Positions 33,952-41,155 of a stretch of 64,000 nucleotides of DNA are shown piece by piece. A model generated the notes under the pieces. That model was given only the letters and a program-made list of their open reading frames with translations, ran no database searches and was not told the DNA's origin. Made by a program: the position numbers and the translations under genes. How positions within the stretch are numbered: the stretch's first letter is position 1; every line of letters begins with the position of its first letter. This DNA comes from an uncultured Pseudohongiella sp. Lineage in GTDB: Bacteria; Pseudomonadota; Gammaproteobacteria; Pseudomonadales; Pseudohongiellaceae. Location of the stretch: NCBI GenBank assembly GCA_951812965.1, contig OX638341.1:850438-914437 (forward strand). Reading direction: 5' to 3'.

Positions 33952-34824
33952 TCAGCCGCCCCGCCTGTCGGTGCGCAAGGCGCGCTGGCTGCGTTCCAGG
34001 CGCTTCAGGTATTCGCTGAGCATGGGTTTGCGATGCACCGCCACGCCGGTTCCCAGCACATCAATGACCACCAGGTGAGCGATTCGCGATGATACCGGGG
34101 CGAACGCCTGGTGTTCTTCGCGCACGTTGACGTGAATCGGGATGCTGCACATATCTATGAGCGGGGTGTCTTTCGGGGCCAGGCCGATTACGGTCGCGCC
34201 GGCTTCCATGGCGAGTCTTACGCTATCGAGCAACGCAAGGGTCTGGCCTGACTGGGAGATGGCGATCACCACGTCGCGCTCGTCGAGCGAGATCGCCGAC
34301 ATGTGCTGAATGTGCGGGTCGGTATAGGCCGCGGTTACGAGTTGCAAACGGAAGAACTTGTGCTGGGCGTCGGCGGCTACCGAGCCCGAGGCGCCGAAGC
34401 CGTAGAATTCGACCCGGCGGGCGCGGATGATGGTGTCGATGGCGAGCTCAAGCGCTTCCGGGTCGAGGTCGTCGCGTACGTCGAGCAGCGAGCCGACCGT
34501 GCTGTCGAAGACCTTGTTGCACAAGTCCTGGACCGTATCCTTGTCGTCTACGGCGAACTGTGTGTAGACATCGCCGAGCCCGGCCTGCTGGGCGAGTTGC
34601 AGCTTGAAAGCCTGAAAGCCGTTGCAGCCGACCGCGCGGCAGAAGCGGATGACCGTAGGGTCGCTCACCCCCGCGTGTTCGGCCAGGTCGACGACGCGCA
34701 TGGCGAGCACGTCGCTCACGTGTTCAAGCACGTAATTGGCCACCTTGGCTTCGGACTTGCGCAACTGGCGCCGGGAATCGGCGATGCGCCGGATCAGATT
34801 GGGCGATTCCATGTGCTGGGCCAC
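33952..34824 (-). CDS. hexR: HexR-like transcriptional regulator (RpiR family)
   Basis: RpiR-type regulator, usually a repressor of central carbon genes such as zwf, edd and eda that responds to 2-keto-3-deoxy-6-phosphogluconate. The N-terminal helix-turn-helix is MRVVDLAEHAGVSDPTVIRFCRAVG, followed by GFQAFKLQLAQ. The C-terminal sugar-phosphate SIS domain has FYGFGASGSVAADAQHKFFRL and ISQSGQTLALLDSVRLA. It aligns with E. coli HexR along its length. The 290-residue form starts at ATG 34824; ATG 34812 is an alternative. No glucose catabolic gene is adjacent, so the name rests on similarity only. Confidence 0.82.
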   Translation of the reverse strand: MAQHMESPNLIRRIADSRRQLRKSEAKVANYVLEHVSDVLAMRVVDLAEHAGVSDPTVIRFCRAVGCNGFQAFKLQLAQQAGLGDVYTQFAVDDKDTVQDLCNKVFDSTVGSLLDVRDDLDPEALELAIDTIIRARRVEFYGFGASGSVAADAQHKFFRLQLVTAAYTDPHIQHMSAISLDERDVVIAISQSGQTLALLDSVRLAMEAGATVIGLAPKDTPLIDMCSIPIHVNVREEHQAFAPVSSRIAHLVVIDVLGTGVAVHRKPMLSEYLKRLERSQRALRTDRRGG

Positions 34825-34927
34825 CGGGCGAGAATCGGTACAATGCTACTGCAAGCGGGGCGGCATCGCACTTCCCGCGCCATGGCGGCGCTTTGCGATG
34901 AGAGAGCGATAGGAGAGCGGAAGAAAC

Positions 34928-36100
34928 ATGTCGGAAGGGTATGCGACTGAACATCCGGGAGCGGACGCGGTAACAGTCCGCTTCGTCGACTCCATTACCG
35001 AGATCGGCCGTGATGCCTGGAATGGCCTTACCGGCACCCGCAATCCCTTCATGCGTTACGAGTTTCTCCACGCGCTGGAGCAGACCGGCTGCATCGGGCC
35101 GGGGAGCGGCTGGTTGCCGCGCCATCTGGCGCTTTACGACAACAAGGAGGAAATCTGCCACGCCATCGTGCCGTTGTATTACAAGACCAATAGCTGGGGC
35201 GAGTACGTTTTCGACTGGTCCTGGGCGAATGCGTATCAGCAGCACGGGCTGGCGTACTACCCGAAATTCGTCACCGCTTCGCCTTTCACGCCTTCCGTCG
35301 GGCAGCGTCTGTTCGGCAATGCCGCCGAACACATGCCGCTGATCTGCGACCGAATCAGGCAGCGGGCCTGCGATGACGATATCTCATCCTGGCATGTGCT
35401 GTTCCCCACCAGGGAGGAATGCCGGTTGCTGCGCGGGCAGGGCATGCATATCCGTCACGGCACCCAGTTCCAGTGGCGCAATCGGGGTTATCGCAGCTTC
35501 GACGACTTTCTCGAGTCGCTTGCCTCGCGCAAACGCAAGAATCTGCGCAAGGAGCGCCGGCGCGTGCGCGATCAGGACATCGAATTCAGCGTGACCGAAG
35601 GCGCCGACATCAGCGAAGCACAATGGGCGGACTTTTTTCTGTATTACCAGACCACCTATCTGCAACGCGGCATGCAGGGCTATCTGAATCTGGAGTTCTT
35701 TCACGAGGTCGCCGCAACCATGCCAGAGCAACTATTGCTGATCAGCGCCCGGCTCTCGGGCCGCGATATTGCCGCGGCGCTGTTCTTCCGCAACGACGAG
35801 ACCCTGTTCGGGCGCTACTGGGGTTGCCGCGAGGAACGCGAATTCCTGCACTTCGAGGCCTGCTATTACCAGGGGCTCGATTACGCGATCGCCAATGGTC
35901 TGCAATCCTTCGACTCGGGCGCCCAGGGAGAACACAAGATCCAGCGCGGATTCGAACCCGTGACCACCTGGTCCGCGCATTGGCTGGCGGAACCGGACTT
36001 CGACCGCGCCATCGGCCGCTTCGTGGAGCAGGAAAGAGCACATATCGAGGCCTACCAGCGGGCGGCGCGATCCTTGCTGCCTTATCGGGACGATAACTGA
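34928..36100 (+). CDS. FemAB-like GNAT-superfamily acyltransferase (DUF482)
   Basis: A 390-residue protein of the DUF482/FemAB-like family (PF04339), often annotated as peptidoglycan biosynthesis protein or GNAT N-acetyltransferase. The function is not established. Family blocks are NPFMRYEFLHALEQTGC, WANAYQQHGLAYYPKFVTASPFTP, FQWRNRGYRSFDDFLESLASRKRKNLRKERR and the C-terminal FDSGAQGEHKIQRGFEPVTTWSAHW. The 3' end overlaps the convergent DUF938 gene by 19 bp. Confidence 0.85.
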   Translation: MSEGYATEHPGADAVTVRFVDSITEIGRDAWNGLTGTRNPFMRYEFLHALEQTGCIGPGSGWLPRHLALYDNKEEICHAIVPLYYKTNSWGEYVFDWSWANAYQQHGLAYYPKFVTASPFTPSVGQRLFGNAAEHMPLICDRIRQRACDDDISSWHVLFPTREECRLLRGQGMHIRHGTQFQWRNRGYRSFDDFLESLASRKRKNLRKERRRVRDQDIEFSVTEGADISEAQWADFFLYYQTTYLQRGMQGYLNLEFFHEVAATMPEQLLLISARLSGRDIAAALFFRNDETLFGRYWGCREEREFLHFEACYYQGLDYAIANGLQSFDSGAQGEHKIQRGFEPVTTWSAHWLAEPDFDRAIGRFVEQERAHIEAYQRAARSLLPYRDDN

Positions 36101-36702
36101 TCGGCCTCTGAATTCATCCGCCAGACGAGCAACTGGTTATTGGCGGGCATGGCATTGTCTTCCACCAGCGATAGCCCCGCTTCTTCCGCCAGGCCGCTGA
36201 CCCATTCGAAATCGCGTATGCCGCTGACCGGGTCGCGCTGTTTCAGCCAGCGGTCGAATTGAGCATTGCTCTGCGAAGTGTAGGCATTGCGATAACGGAA
36301 AGGGCCGTAGACCAGCAACAGGCCCCCCGGTTCGGTATGCGGCCCGAGGTGGCGAAAGAAGTTCTCCACCGAAGGCGCGCCGACGATATGCAGCACGTTC
36401 GCGCAGAAGAGCGCATCGAATCCGCCGCGGCCCCAGTCAGGTTTGTCGATATCGAGCGCGATCGGCTCAGGCAGTCCCGCTCGCGTGATGCGGGGTCGTA
36501 GCAGGGGCAGATTTTCTTGGGTGTCGCTCGCCTGCCAGTTCAACCCCGGGAAGTGCATGGCAAGAAATTCCGCGTGCTGGCCGGTGCCCGCGCCGATTTC
36601 CAACAGTGAACCGGCGCCGTCGAGATGCCGTTGCAAAACGGAAAGAATCGGACGTTTGTTGTTTTCGCAAGCCTGGCTGAAAGGCAGGGCGTCCATGTCC
36701 AT
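36082..36702 (-). CDS. DUF938 family SAM-dependent methyltransferase-like protein
   Basis: A 206-residue protein of the DUF938 family (PF06080). It begins DALPFSQACENNKRPILSVL, then shows a class I SAM-binding motif LLEIGAGTGQHAEFLA near residue 34 and FDALFCANVLHIVG. The substrate is unknown. It lies 5 bp downstream of yaaA on the same strand, so the two may be cotranscribed. Confidence 0.87.
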   Translation of the reverse strand: MDMDALPFSQACENNKRPILSVLQRHLDGAGSLLEIGAGTGQHAEFLAMHFPGLNWQASDTQENLPLLRPRITRAGLPEPIALDIDKPDWGRGGFDALFCANVLHIVGAPSVENFFRHLGPHTEPGGLLLVYGPFRYRNAYTSQSNAQFDRWLKQRDPVSGIRDFEWVSGLAEEAGLSLVEDNAMPANNQLLVWRMNSEADQLSSR

Positions 36703-36707
36703 GCGGC

Positions 36708-37493
36708 TCAGGATAAGCGTTTACGCAGGAACACCAGGCGCTCGGCCGTGGATTCCGCAGCGCTGTATCGATATCCGGTTTCGTTGAATTTCTTCAGCGT
36801 GTGAGGCGCATTGACGCGATTCCGAATGATCCATGCGGCCATTTCTCCCCTGGCCCGCTTCGCCATGAAACTGAGCACGCGATAATCGCCGCGGTTGGTC
36901 TGGTCCTTGAACACCGGTGTGACGACCTGGGCCTTAAGCGCTGCGCTGCTGATCGACTGGAAATATTCGTTGGAAGCCAGATTCACCAGCAACTTTCGCT
37001 TTTGCGGCTGGGCGGCCAGATCCTCGTTCAGCGAATCGGCAAGCCGCGTTCCCCAGAAATCGTACAGCCCGGAATGCCCGTCGACCGAAACCTGCCGGCC
37101 CATTTCCAGGCGGTAGGGCTGGATCAGGTCGAGCGGGCGCAAGATGCCGTACAGACCAGACAGGATGCGCAGATGTTTCTGCGCGAAATTCAACTCGGCG
37201 GTGCCGAACTGCTCGGCGCGCAGGCCGAGATAGACGTCGCCGCGAAAGGCAAAGACCGCCTGGCGCGCGTTGCACAGATTGAATGGCGCTTCCCATGAGG
37301 CGTAGCGCTGCCAGTTGAGCTCGGCGAGGTCGGGGTTGATGTCCATCAGCTCGGACAGGTCGTTCGGGTCGAAGGTCTTCATATGTTCGACCAGGCGCGC
37401 GGCGTCGTCCAGAAACCGGGGCTGGGAGAACTTGCGGGTCCGCACCCGGCTTTCAAAGTCGAGGGATTTGGCGGGCGAAACTACGGTCAGCAT
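36708..37493 (-). CDS. yaaA: peroxide stress protein YaaA
   Basis: DUF328 protein that limits free iron and DNA damage during peroxide stress in E. coli. The ATG at 37493 gives 261 residues (E. coli 258), starting MLTVVSPAKSLDF. Family blocks are GLYGILRPLDLIQPYRLEMG, NLASNEYFQSI and FMAKRARGEMAAWIIRNR. The open frame upstream to 37553 has no homology. Confidence 0.94.
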   Translation of the reverse strand: MLTVVSPAKSLDFESRVRTRKFSQPRFLDDAARLVEHMKTFDPNDLSELMDINPDLAELNWQRYASWEAPFNLCNARQAVFAFRGDVYLGLRAEQFGTAELNFAQKHLRILSGLYGILRPLDLIQPYRLEMGRQVSVDGHSGLYDFWGTRLADSLNEDLAAQPQKRKLLVNLASNEYFQSISSAALKAQVVTPVFKDQTNRGDYRVLSFMAKRARGEMAAWIIRNRVNAPHTLKKFNETGYRYSAAESTAERLVFLRKRLS

Positions 37494-37564
37494 GGCTAGC
37501 GGCTCTCTTTCATGTGTCGGTAATGCCGGACAATGATACACGAGCCGACGCATCTAGCGGCAAA

Positions 37565-37604
37565 GTGTGCGGTTTCGCACACAGTCTCATATGTATTTGA
37601 ACCT
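37565..37604. other. hairpin and degraded copy of the repeat flank
   Basis: In the 176-bp gap between yaaA and the next gene, GTGTGCG and CGCACAC form a 7-bp stem with a GTTT loop (37565-37582). Directly after it, 37584-37604 is an inverted, degraded copy of the left flank of the paired REP unit (complement AGGTTCAAATACATATGAGAC). No REP palindrome remains here. Confidence 0.5.
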
Positions 37605-37669
37605 GCACACAAAGTGCTGTGCGCGCGCAGAGTGCTGCGTTAAGCTTTACCGGCTACCGGGATGGACGG

Positions 37670-38032
37670 ATGATCGAGCGGCTGCAACGAATCGCCAGGA
37701 ATATTCAACGTTTGCGCTGGATCTTGTTCCTGCTCGCGCCGGCGTCCGCCGTCCTGGTTCTTGCCAGCGTCATCGAAAATCCCTGGCTGCCCGATGACCG
37801 CTGGATGATGCCGGGCGTAGTGGCCTTGTGCTGGTCTCTTGTGCTGCTCAGCGTCGGCAGATTGTTCGAATCGGTCCCGCCGCCGGCCACACGCGAAATG
37901 TCATGGTTCAGGCGGCTCAAACGTAGCATGGAGCGTGGACTGCTGTGGCTGCTCGGCGCGGCGATGCTAGGGCTGACCGGCGCCGTTCTGCTGCTGAGCT
38001 GGCAATTGCTGCGTCTATGGATGACCTCATGA
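37670..38032 (+). CDS. small membrane protein upstream of TRAP transporter genes
   Basis: I do not recognise this 120-residue protein. It begins MIERLQRIARNIQRLRW and has about three hydrophobic segments: ILFLLAPASAVLVLASVI, MMPGVVALCWSLVLLSVGRLF and GLLWLLGAAMLGLTGAVLLLSW. Between them is a basic, Pro-containing stretch. Its stop overlaps the dctQ start as ATGA, so the two genes should be translationally coupled. That makes a role with the transporter plausible but unproven. An ATG at 37619 would extend it by 17 residues. Confidence 0.65.
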   Translation: MIERLQRIARNIQRLRWILFLLAPASAVLVLASVIENPWLPDDRWMMPGVVALCWSLVLLSVGRLFESVPPPATREMSWFRRLKRSMERGLLWLLGAAMLGLTGAVLLLSWQLLRLWMTS

Positions 38033-38535
38033 CTGATCGAAGCGCCGCCGTAATCTCCGCGATCGACGCCTTCAGCGAAAGAATGGGGCGCATCATCTGC
38101 TGGCTGGCGGTAATCGAAGTACTCGTTGTTGTCGTGATCGTGTTGTTGCGTTACCTGTTCAGCATCGGACACATCGGGCTGCAGGAATCGGTCATGTACA
38201 TCAATTCGGCCCTGTTCGCCTTCGGCGCGACCTACACCTTGAAGGCCCAGGGCCATGTACGGGTGGATTTCTTCTATAACCGGCTTGCCGGCAAGGCCCG
38301 GGCGCTGGTAGACATGATCGGCGCCGTGCTTTTTCTCGGCGTCACCGGCGTGTTTATCATCTGGTCGAGTTGGGACTACGTTGCCTTGTCCTGGAGCAGC
38401 CTCGAGGGCTCGGCCGAGTCGAGCGGCCTTCCCATCGTCTTCCTGCTGAAAACGCTGATCCCGGTGCTCGCCGGCCTGCTCCTGCTGCAAGGCGTCGCTG
38501 AATTCCTTCGCGCCCTGGAGAAATTCCGCAAATGA
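38029..38535 (+). CDS. TRAP transporter small permease (DctQ-type)
   Basis: Four-helix small membrane subunit of a tripartite ATP-independent periplasmic transporter, 168 residues. Typical features are the helix IICWLAVIEVLVVVVIVLLRYLFSIG followed by LQESVMYINSALFAFGATYTLKAQGHVRVDFFY, the DctQ signature. The start at 38029 overlaps the preceding stop. The REP pair at 38554-38632 separates it from the large permease. Confidence 0.9.
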   Translation: MTDRSAAVISAIDAFSERMGRIICWLAVIEVLVVVVIVLLRYLFSIGHIGLQESVMYINSALFAFGATYTLKAQGHVRVDFFYNRLAGKARALVDMIGAVLFLGVTGVFIIWSSWDYVALSWSSLEGSAESSGLPIVFLLKTLIPVLAGLLLLQGVAEFLRALEKFRK

Positions 38536-38553
38536 CGCATTTCGGCCAGGCCT

Positions 38554-38632
38554 GTAGGGGCGAGGCATGCCTCGCCCGGAATTCTTGCACCGTGTGCCGG
38601 GTCGGTTCGGGCGACGCATGCGTCGCCCCTAC
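38554..38632. repeat. paired REP element between dctQ and dctM
   Basis: A palindrome at 38554-38577 and a variant (GGGCGACGCATGCGTCGCCC) at 38609-38632 in opposite orientation; the pair spans 79 bp. The ATG of the variant is in frame with dctM and may be its start. Confidence 0.88.
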
Positions 38633-40009
38633 AAATTCCTCGTGATCGAGCTGCTGCCGCTGCTGTTGTTCCTGGTCGTCTGCCTGTTCCTGCTGGCCGG
38701 CTACCCCGTTGCGTTTACACTGGCGGGCGTTTCCCTGCTGTTCGCGTTCCTGGGTATGGCCGCGGGCGTATTCGACGGCGCCTTTCTCGATCTGATCCCG
38801 AATCGCATCTACGGCATCTTCGTCAATCAGAACCTGTATGCGGTGCCCATGTTCGTTTTCATGGGCACGATGCTGGAGAAATCCCGCATCGCCGAGGAAT
38901 TGCTGGAAAACATGGAAGCCGCGTTCGCCGGCCTGCCCGGCGGGCTCGGCATTTCCGTGGTGCTCGTGGGGATGTTGCTCGCGGCCAGCACTGGCATTGT
39001 CGGCGCCACAGTCGTGACCATGGGAATCCTCTCGTTGCCTTCCATGCTCAAGGCCGGTTACCGCCCTTCGCTGGCCGGCGGCACGATCTGCGCGACGGGC
39101 ACGCTCGGCCAGATCATCCCGCCCTCGATCTGCCTGATCCTGCTCGGCGAAGTCATCAGCAATGCCTACCAGCAGTCACAACTCAATGCCGGCGCCTTCG
39201 CCCCGGACTTCGTCACTATCGGCGACCTGTTCGCCGGCGCGGTCGTGCCGGGCCTGTTGCTGGTGCTTGCCTATGCTATGTACGTGGGGATTGTCGCCCG
39301 CTTCGACCCGGATGCCGCGCCGCCGTTTAAGCGAGGCTCGCGGGAGGTCTCGGCGCGCAAGTTGATCAGCGGCCTGTTGCCCCCCGTGGTACTGATGGTG
39401 GCGGTGCTCGGCTCGATCCTGTTCGGCCTTGCCACGCCGACCGAAGCCGCGGGAGTGGGCGCGGTCGGCGCCGCGCTGCTCGCGCTGGGCCGGCGCAAAC
39501 TGAACATCGGCGTCCTGCGCGAGGTTTCGCTGGAAACAGTGCGCCTCACTTCGATGGCCTATCTGATTCTGATGGGCGCCACGATATTTTCATCGGTTTT
39601 CCGCGGCTTCGGTGGCGAGCAACTGATCGAGGAAATCTTCACCGGACTGCCCGGCGGCGTATTCTCCGCCACCCTGATCGTCATGCTGGTCATCTTCCTG
39701 CTCGGCTTCATTCTCGACTTCATCGAGATTACCTTCCTGGTCGTGCCCATGGTCGGGCCCGCGCTGCTAGGCATGGGAGTCGATCCGATCTGGCTCGGCG
39801 TGATGATCTGCGTAAACCTGCAAACCTCCTTTCTCACCCCGCCTTTCGGTTTCTCTCTGTTCTACCTGCGCAGCGTGGCCCCGGACAGCCTGCCGACCGG
39901 CGCAATCTACCGCGGCGCGATACCTTTCGTACTCATGCAACTGGGAATACTACTGCTGCTGGCGCTACAGCCCGGCCTCGCCACCGCCCTGCCGGAACTG
40001 CTGCGGTAG
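38618..40009 (+). CDS. TRAP transporter large permease (DctM-type)
   Basis: Large membrane subunit (DctM family) that carries out sodium-dependent substrate transport, with 12 or more hydrophobic segments over about 460 residues. Family blocks are YAVPMFVFMGTMLEKSRIAEELLE, ASTGIVGATVVTMGILSLPSMLKAGY, GTLGQIIPPSICLILLGEV, FGLATPTEAAGVGAVGA and FILDFIEITFLVVPMVGP. It resembles the mannitol/chloroaromatic group. The start is uncertain: ATG 38618 lies inside the REP and adds MRRPYKFL; GTG 38642 gives VIELLPLLLFLV, the more usual beginning. ATG 38567 is also in a REP. The binding-protein gene is convergent, not in the same operon. Confidence 0.92.
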   Translation: MRRPYKFLVIELLPLLLFLVVCLFLLAGYPVAFTLAGVSLLFAFLGMAAGVFDGAFLDLIPNRIYGIFVNQNLYAVPMFVFMGTMLEKSRIAEELLENMEAAFAGLPGGLGISVVLVGMLLAASTGIVGATVVTMGILSLPSMLKAGYRPSLAGGTICATGTLGQIIPPSICLILLGEVISNAYQQSQLNAGAFAPDFVTIGDLFAGAVVPGLLLVLAYAMYVGIVARFDPDAAPPFKRGSREVSARKLISGLLPPVVLMVAVLGSILFGLATPTEAAGVGAVGAALLALGRRKLNIGVLREVSLETVRLTSMAYLILMGATIFSSVFRGFGGEQLIEEIFTGLPGGVFSATLIVMLVIFLLGFILDFIEITFLVVPMVGPALLGMGVDPIWLGVMICVNLQTSFLTPPFGFSLFYLRSVAPDSLPTGAIYRGAIPFVLMQLGILLLLALQPGLATALPELLR

Positions 40010-40026
40010 AGGATTTGCGGAAACTG

Positions 40027-41139
40027 TCAATTTGCCGGGAGGCGGCGGGCTTCGATGAAGGCTTCTTCGGCTATGTCGCGGTAGTTCATTACGCCTTCGC
40101 GGAAATCGCGCCAGGACTCGTAGATACGCCCGCTGGCGGGGTCGGCGGCCGCGAGTTCCTGCACTACTTCTTCGGAAATTCGCCGCAGTTCGATCAGCAC
40201 GTCATCGGGCAACTTACGCAATTGCACGCCGTGTTCTTCGACCAGGATGCGCAGCGCTTCGTTGTTTTTGGCGGTCAGTTCGTCGTGCAGCAACTGGTTC
40301 ATCGCCTCGGTGGCGGTGAGCAGGATTTCCTGCAAGTCCGGCGGCAGGGCATCGAAGGCGTCCTTGTTGATTACGGTTTCCAGGGTGGAGCCGGGTTCGT
40401 GCCAGCCGGGGTAATAGTAGTAATCCGCCACGGTGTGATAGCCGGCGGCGAGGTCGTTGTAGGGGCTGATGAACTCGGTGGCGTCGAGTACGCCAGTCTG
40501 CAAGGCGTTGAAGACGTCGCTGACCTGCATTGTCACCGGAGTACCGCCCGCGCGGCGGAAAACTTCGCCGCCGAGGCTGGGGATGCGCATCTTCAGGCCC
40601 TGCATGTCTTCGAGCGAATTGATCTCGCGGTTGAACCAGCCGAACATCTGGGTGCCTGAATTGCCGCCGCGCACGGGAATAAGCCCGAAAGGCTCGTACA
40701 GCTCGCGCCACAACTCGTTGCCGCCGCCATAGGACAGCCAGGCGTCCTGCTCCGAGCCGGTGAGACCAAACGGGATGCTGGAGAAAAATGGCGTGGCGGC
40801 GATCTTGCCTTGCCAGTAGTAGGCGCCGCTATGGCCCATTTCGGCCACGCCCTGGGAAACCGCGTCGAAAACTTCGAGCCCGCCGACCAACTCGTTCGCG
40901 CCGTATACGCGGATCGTCAATCGACCGTTGGTCATGCGCGCGACGCGTTGGGAGAATAGTTCCGGTGAAGTACCGACCGCAGGCAGGTTCTTCGGCCAGG
41001 AAGTGATCATCTTCCATTCGAAGACGGGCTGTTCCTGGACGGGGGCGGCCGCGGCCATTTCGGCCGGAGCGGCAGCTTCCCCGCAGGCGCCGAGCAACGG
41101 CAACAGGGCGATCAAGTACAGAACGGGAGGGATTCGCAT
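40027..41139 (-). CDS. TRAP transporter substrate-binding lipoprotein (DctP/TakP-type)
   Basis: Periplasmic solute receptor of the DctP family, 370 residues. The N-terminus has a hydrophobic signal with lipobox LLGAC, so it is probably membrane-anchored through a lipidated Cys near position 19. The mature part begins FEWKMITSWPKNLPAVGTSPELF, typical of the TakP / mannitol-chloroaromatic group that binds 2-oxo acids. Other blocks are MGHSGAYYWQGKIAATPFF, GLKMRIPSLGGEVFRRAGGTPV and DATEFISPYNDLAAGYH. It faces dctM tail to tail (17 bp), an unusual layout for a TRAP system. Confidence 0.91.
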   Translation of the reverse strand: MRIPPVLYLIALLPLLGACGEAAAPAEMAAAAPVQEQPVFEWKMITSWPKNLPAVGTSPELFSQRVARMTNGRLTIRVYGANELVGGLEVFDAVSQGVAEMGHSGAYYWQGKIAATPFFSSIPFGLTGSEQDAWLSYGGGNELWRELYEPFGLIPVRGGNSGTQMFGWFNREINSLEDMQGLKMRIPSLGGEVFRRAGGTPVTMQVSDVFNALQTGVLDATEFISPYNDLAAGYHTVADYYYYPGWHEPGSTLETVINKDAFDALPPDLQEILLTATEAMNQLLHDELTAKNNEALRILVEEHGVQLRKLPDDVLIELRRISEEVVQELAAADPASGRIYESWRDFREGVMNYRDIAEEAFIEARRLPAN

Positions 41140-41155
41140 AGCGCATTCCGCGGGC

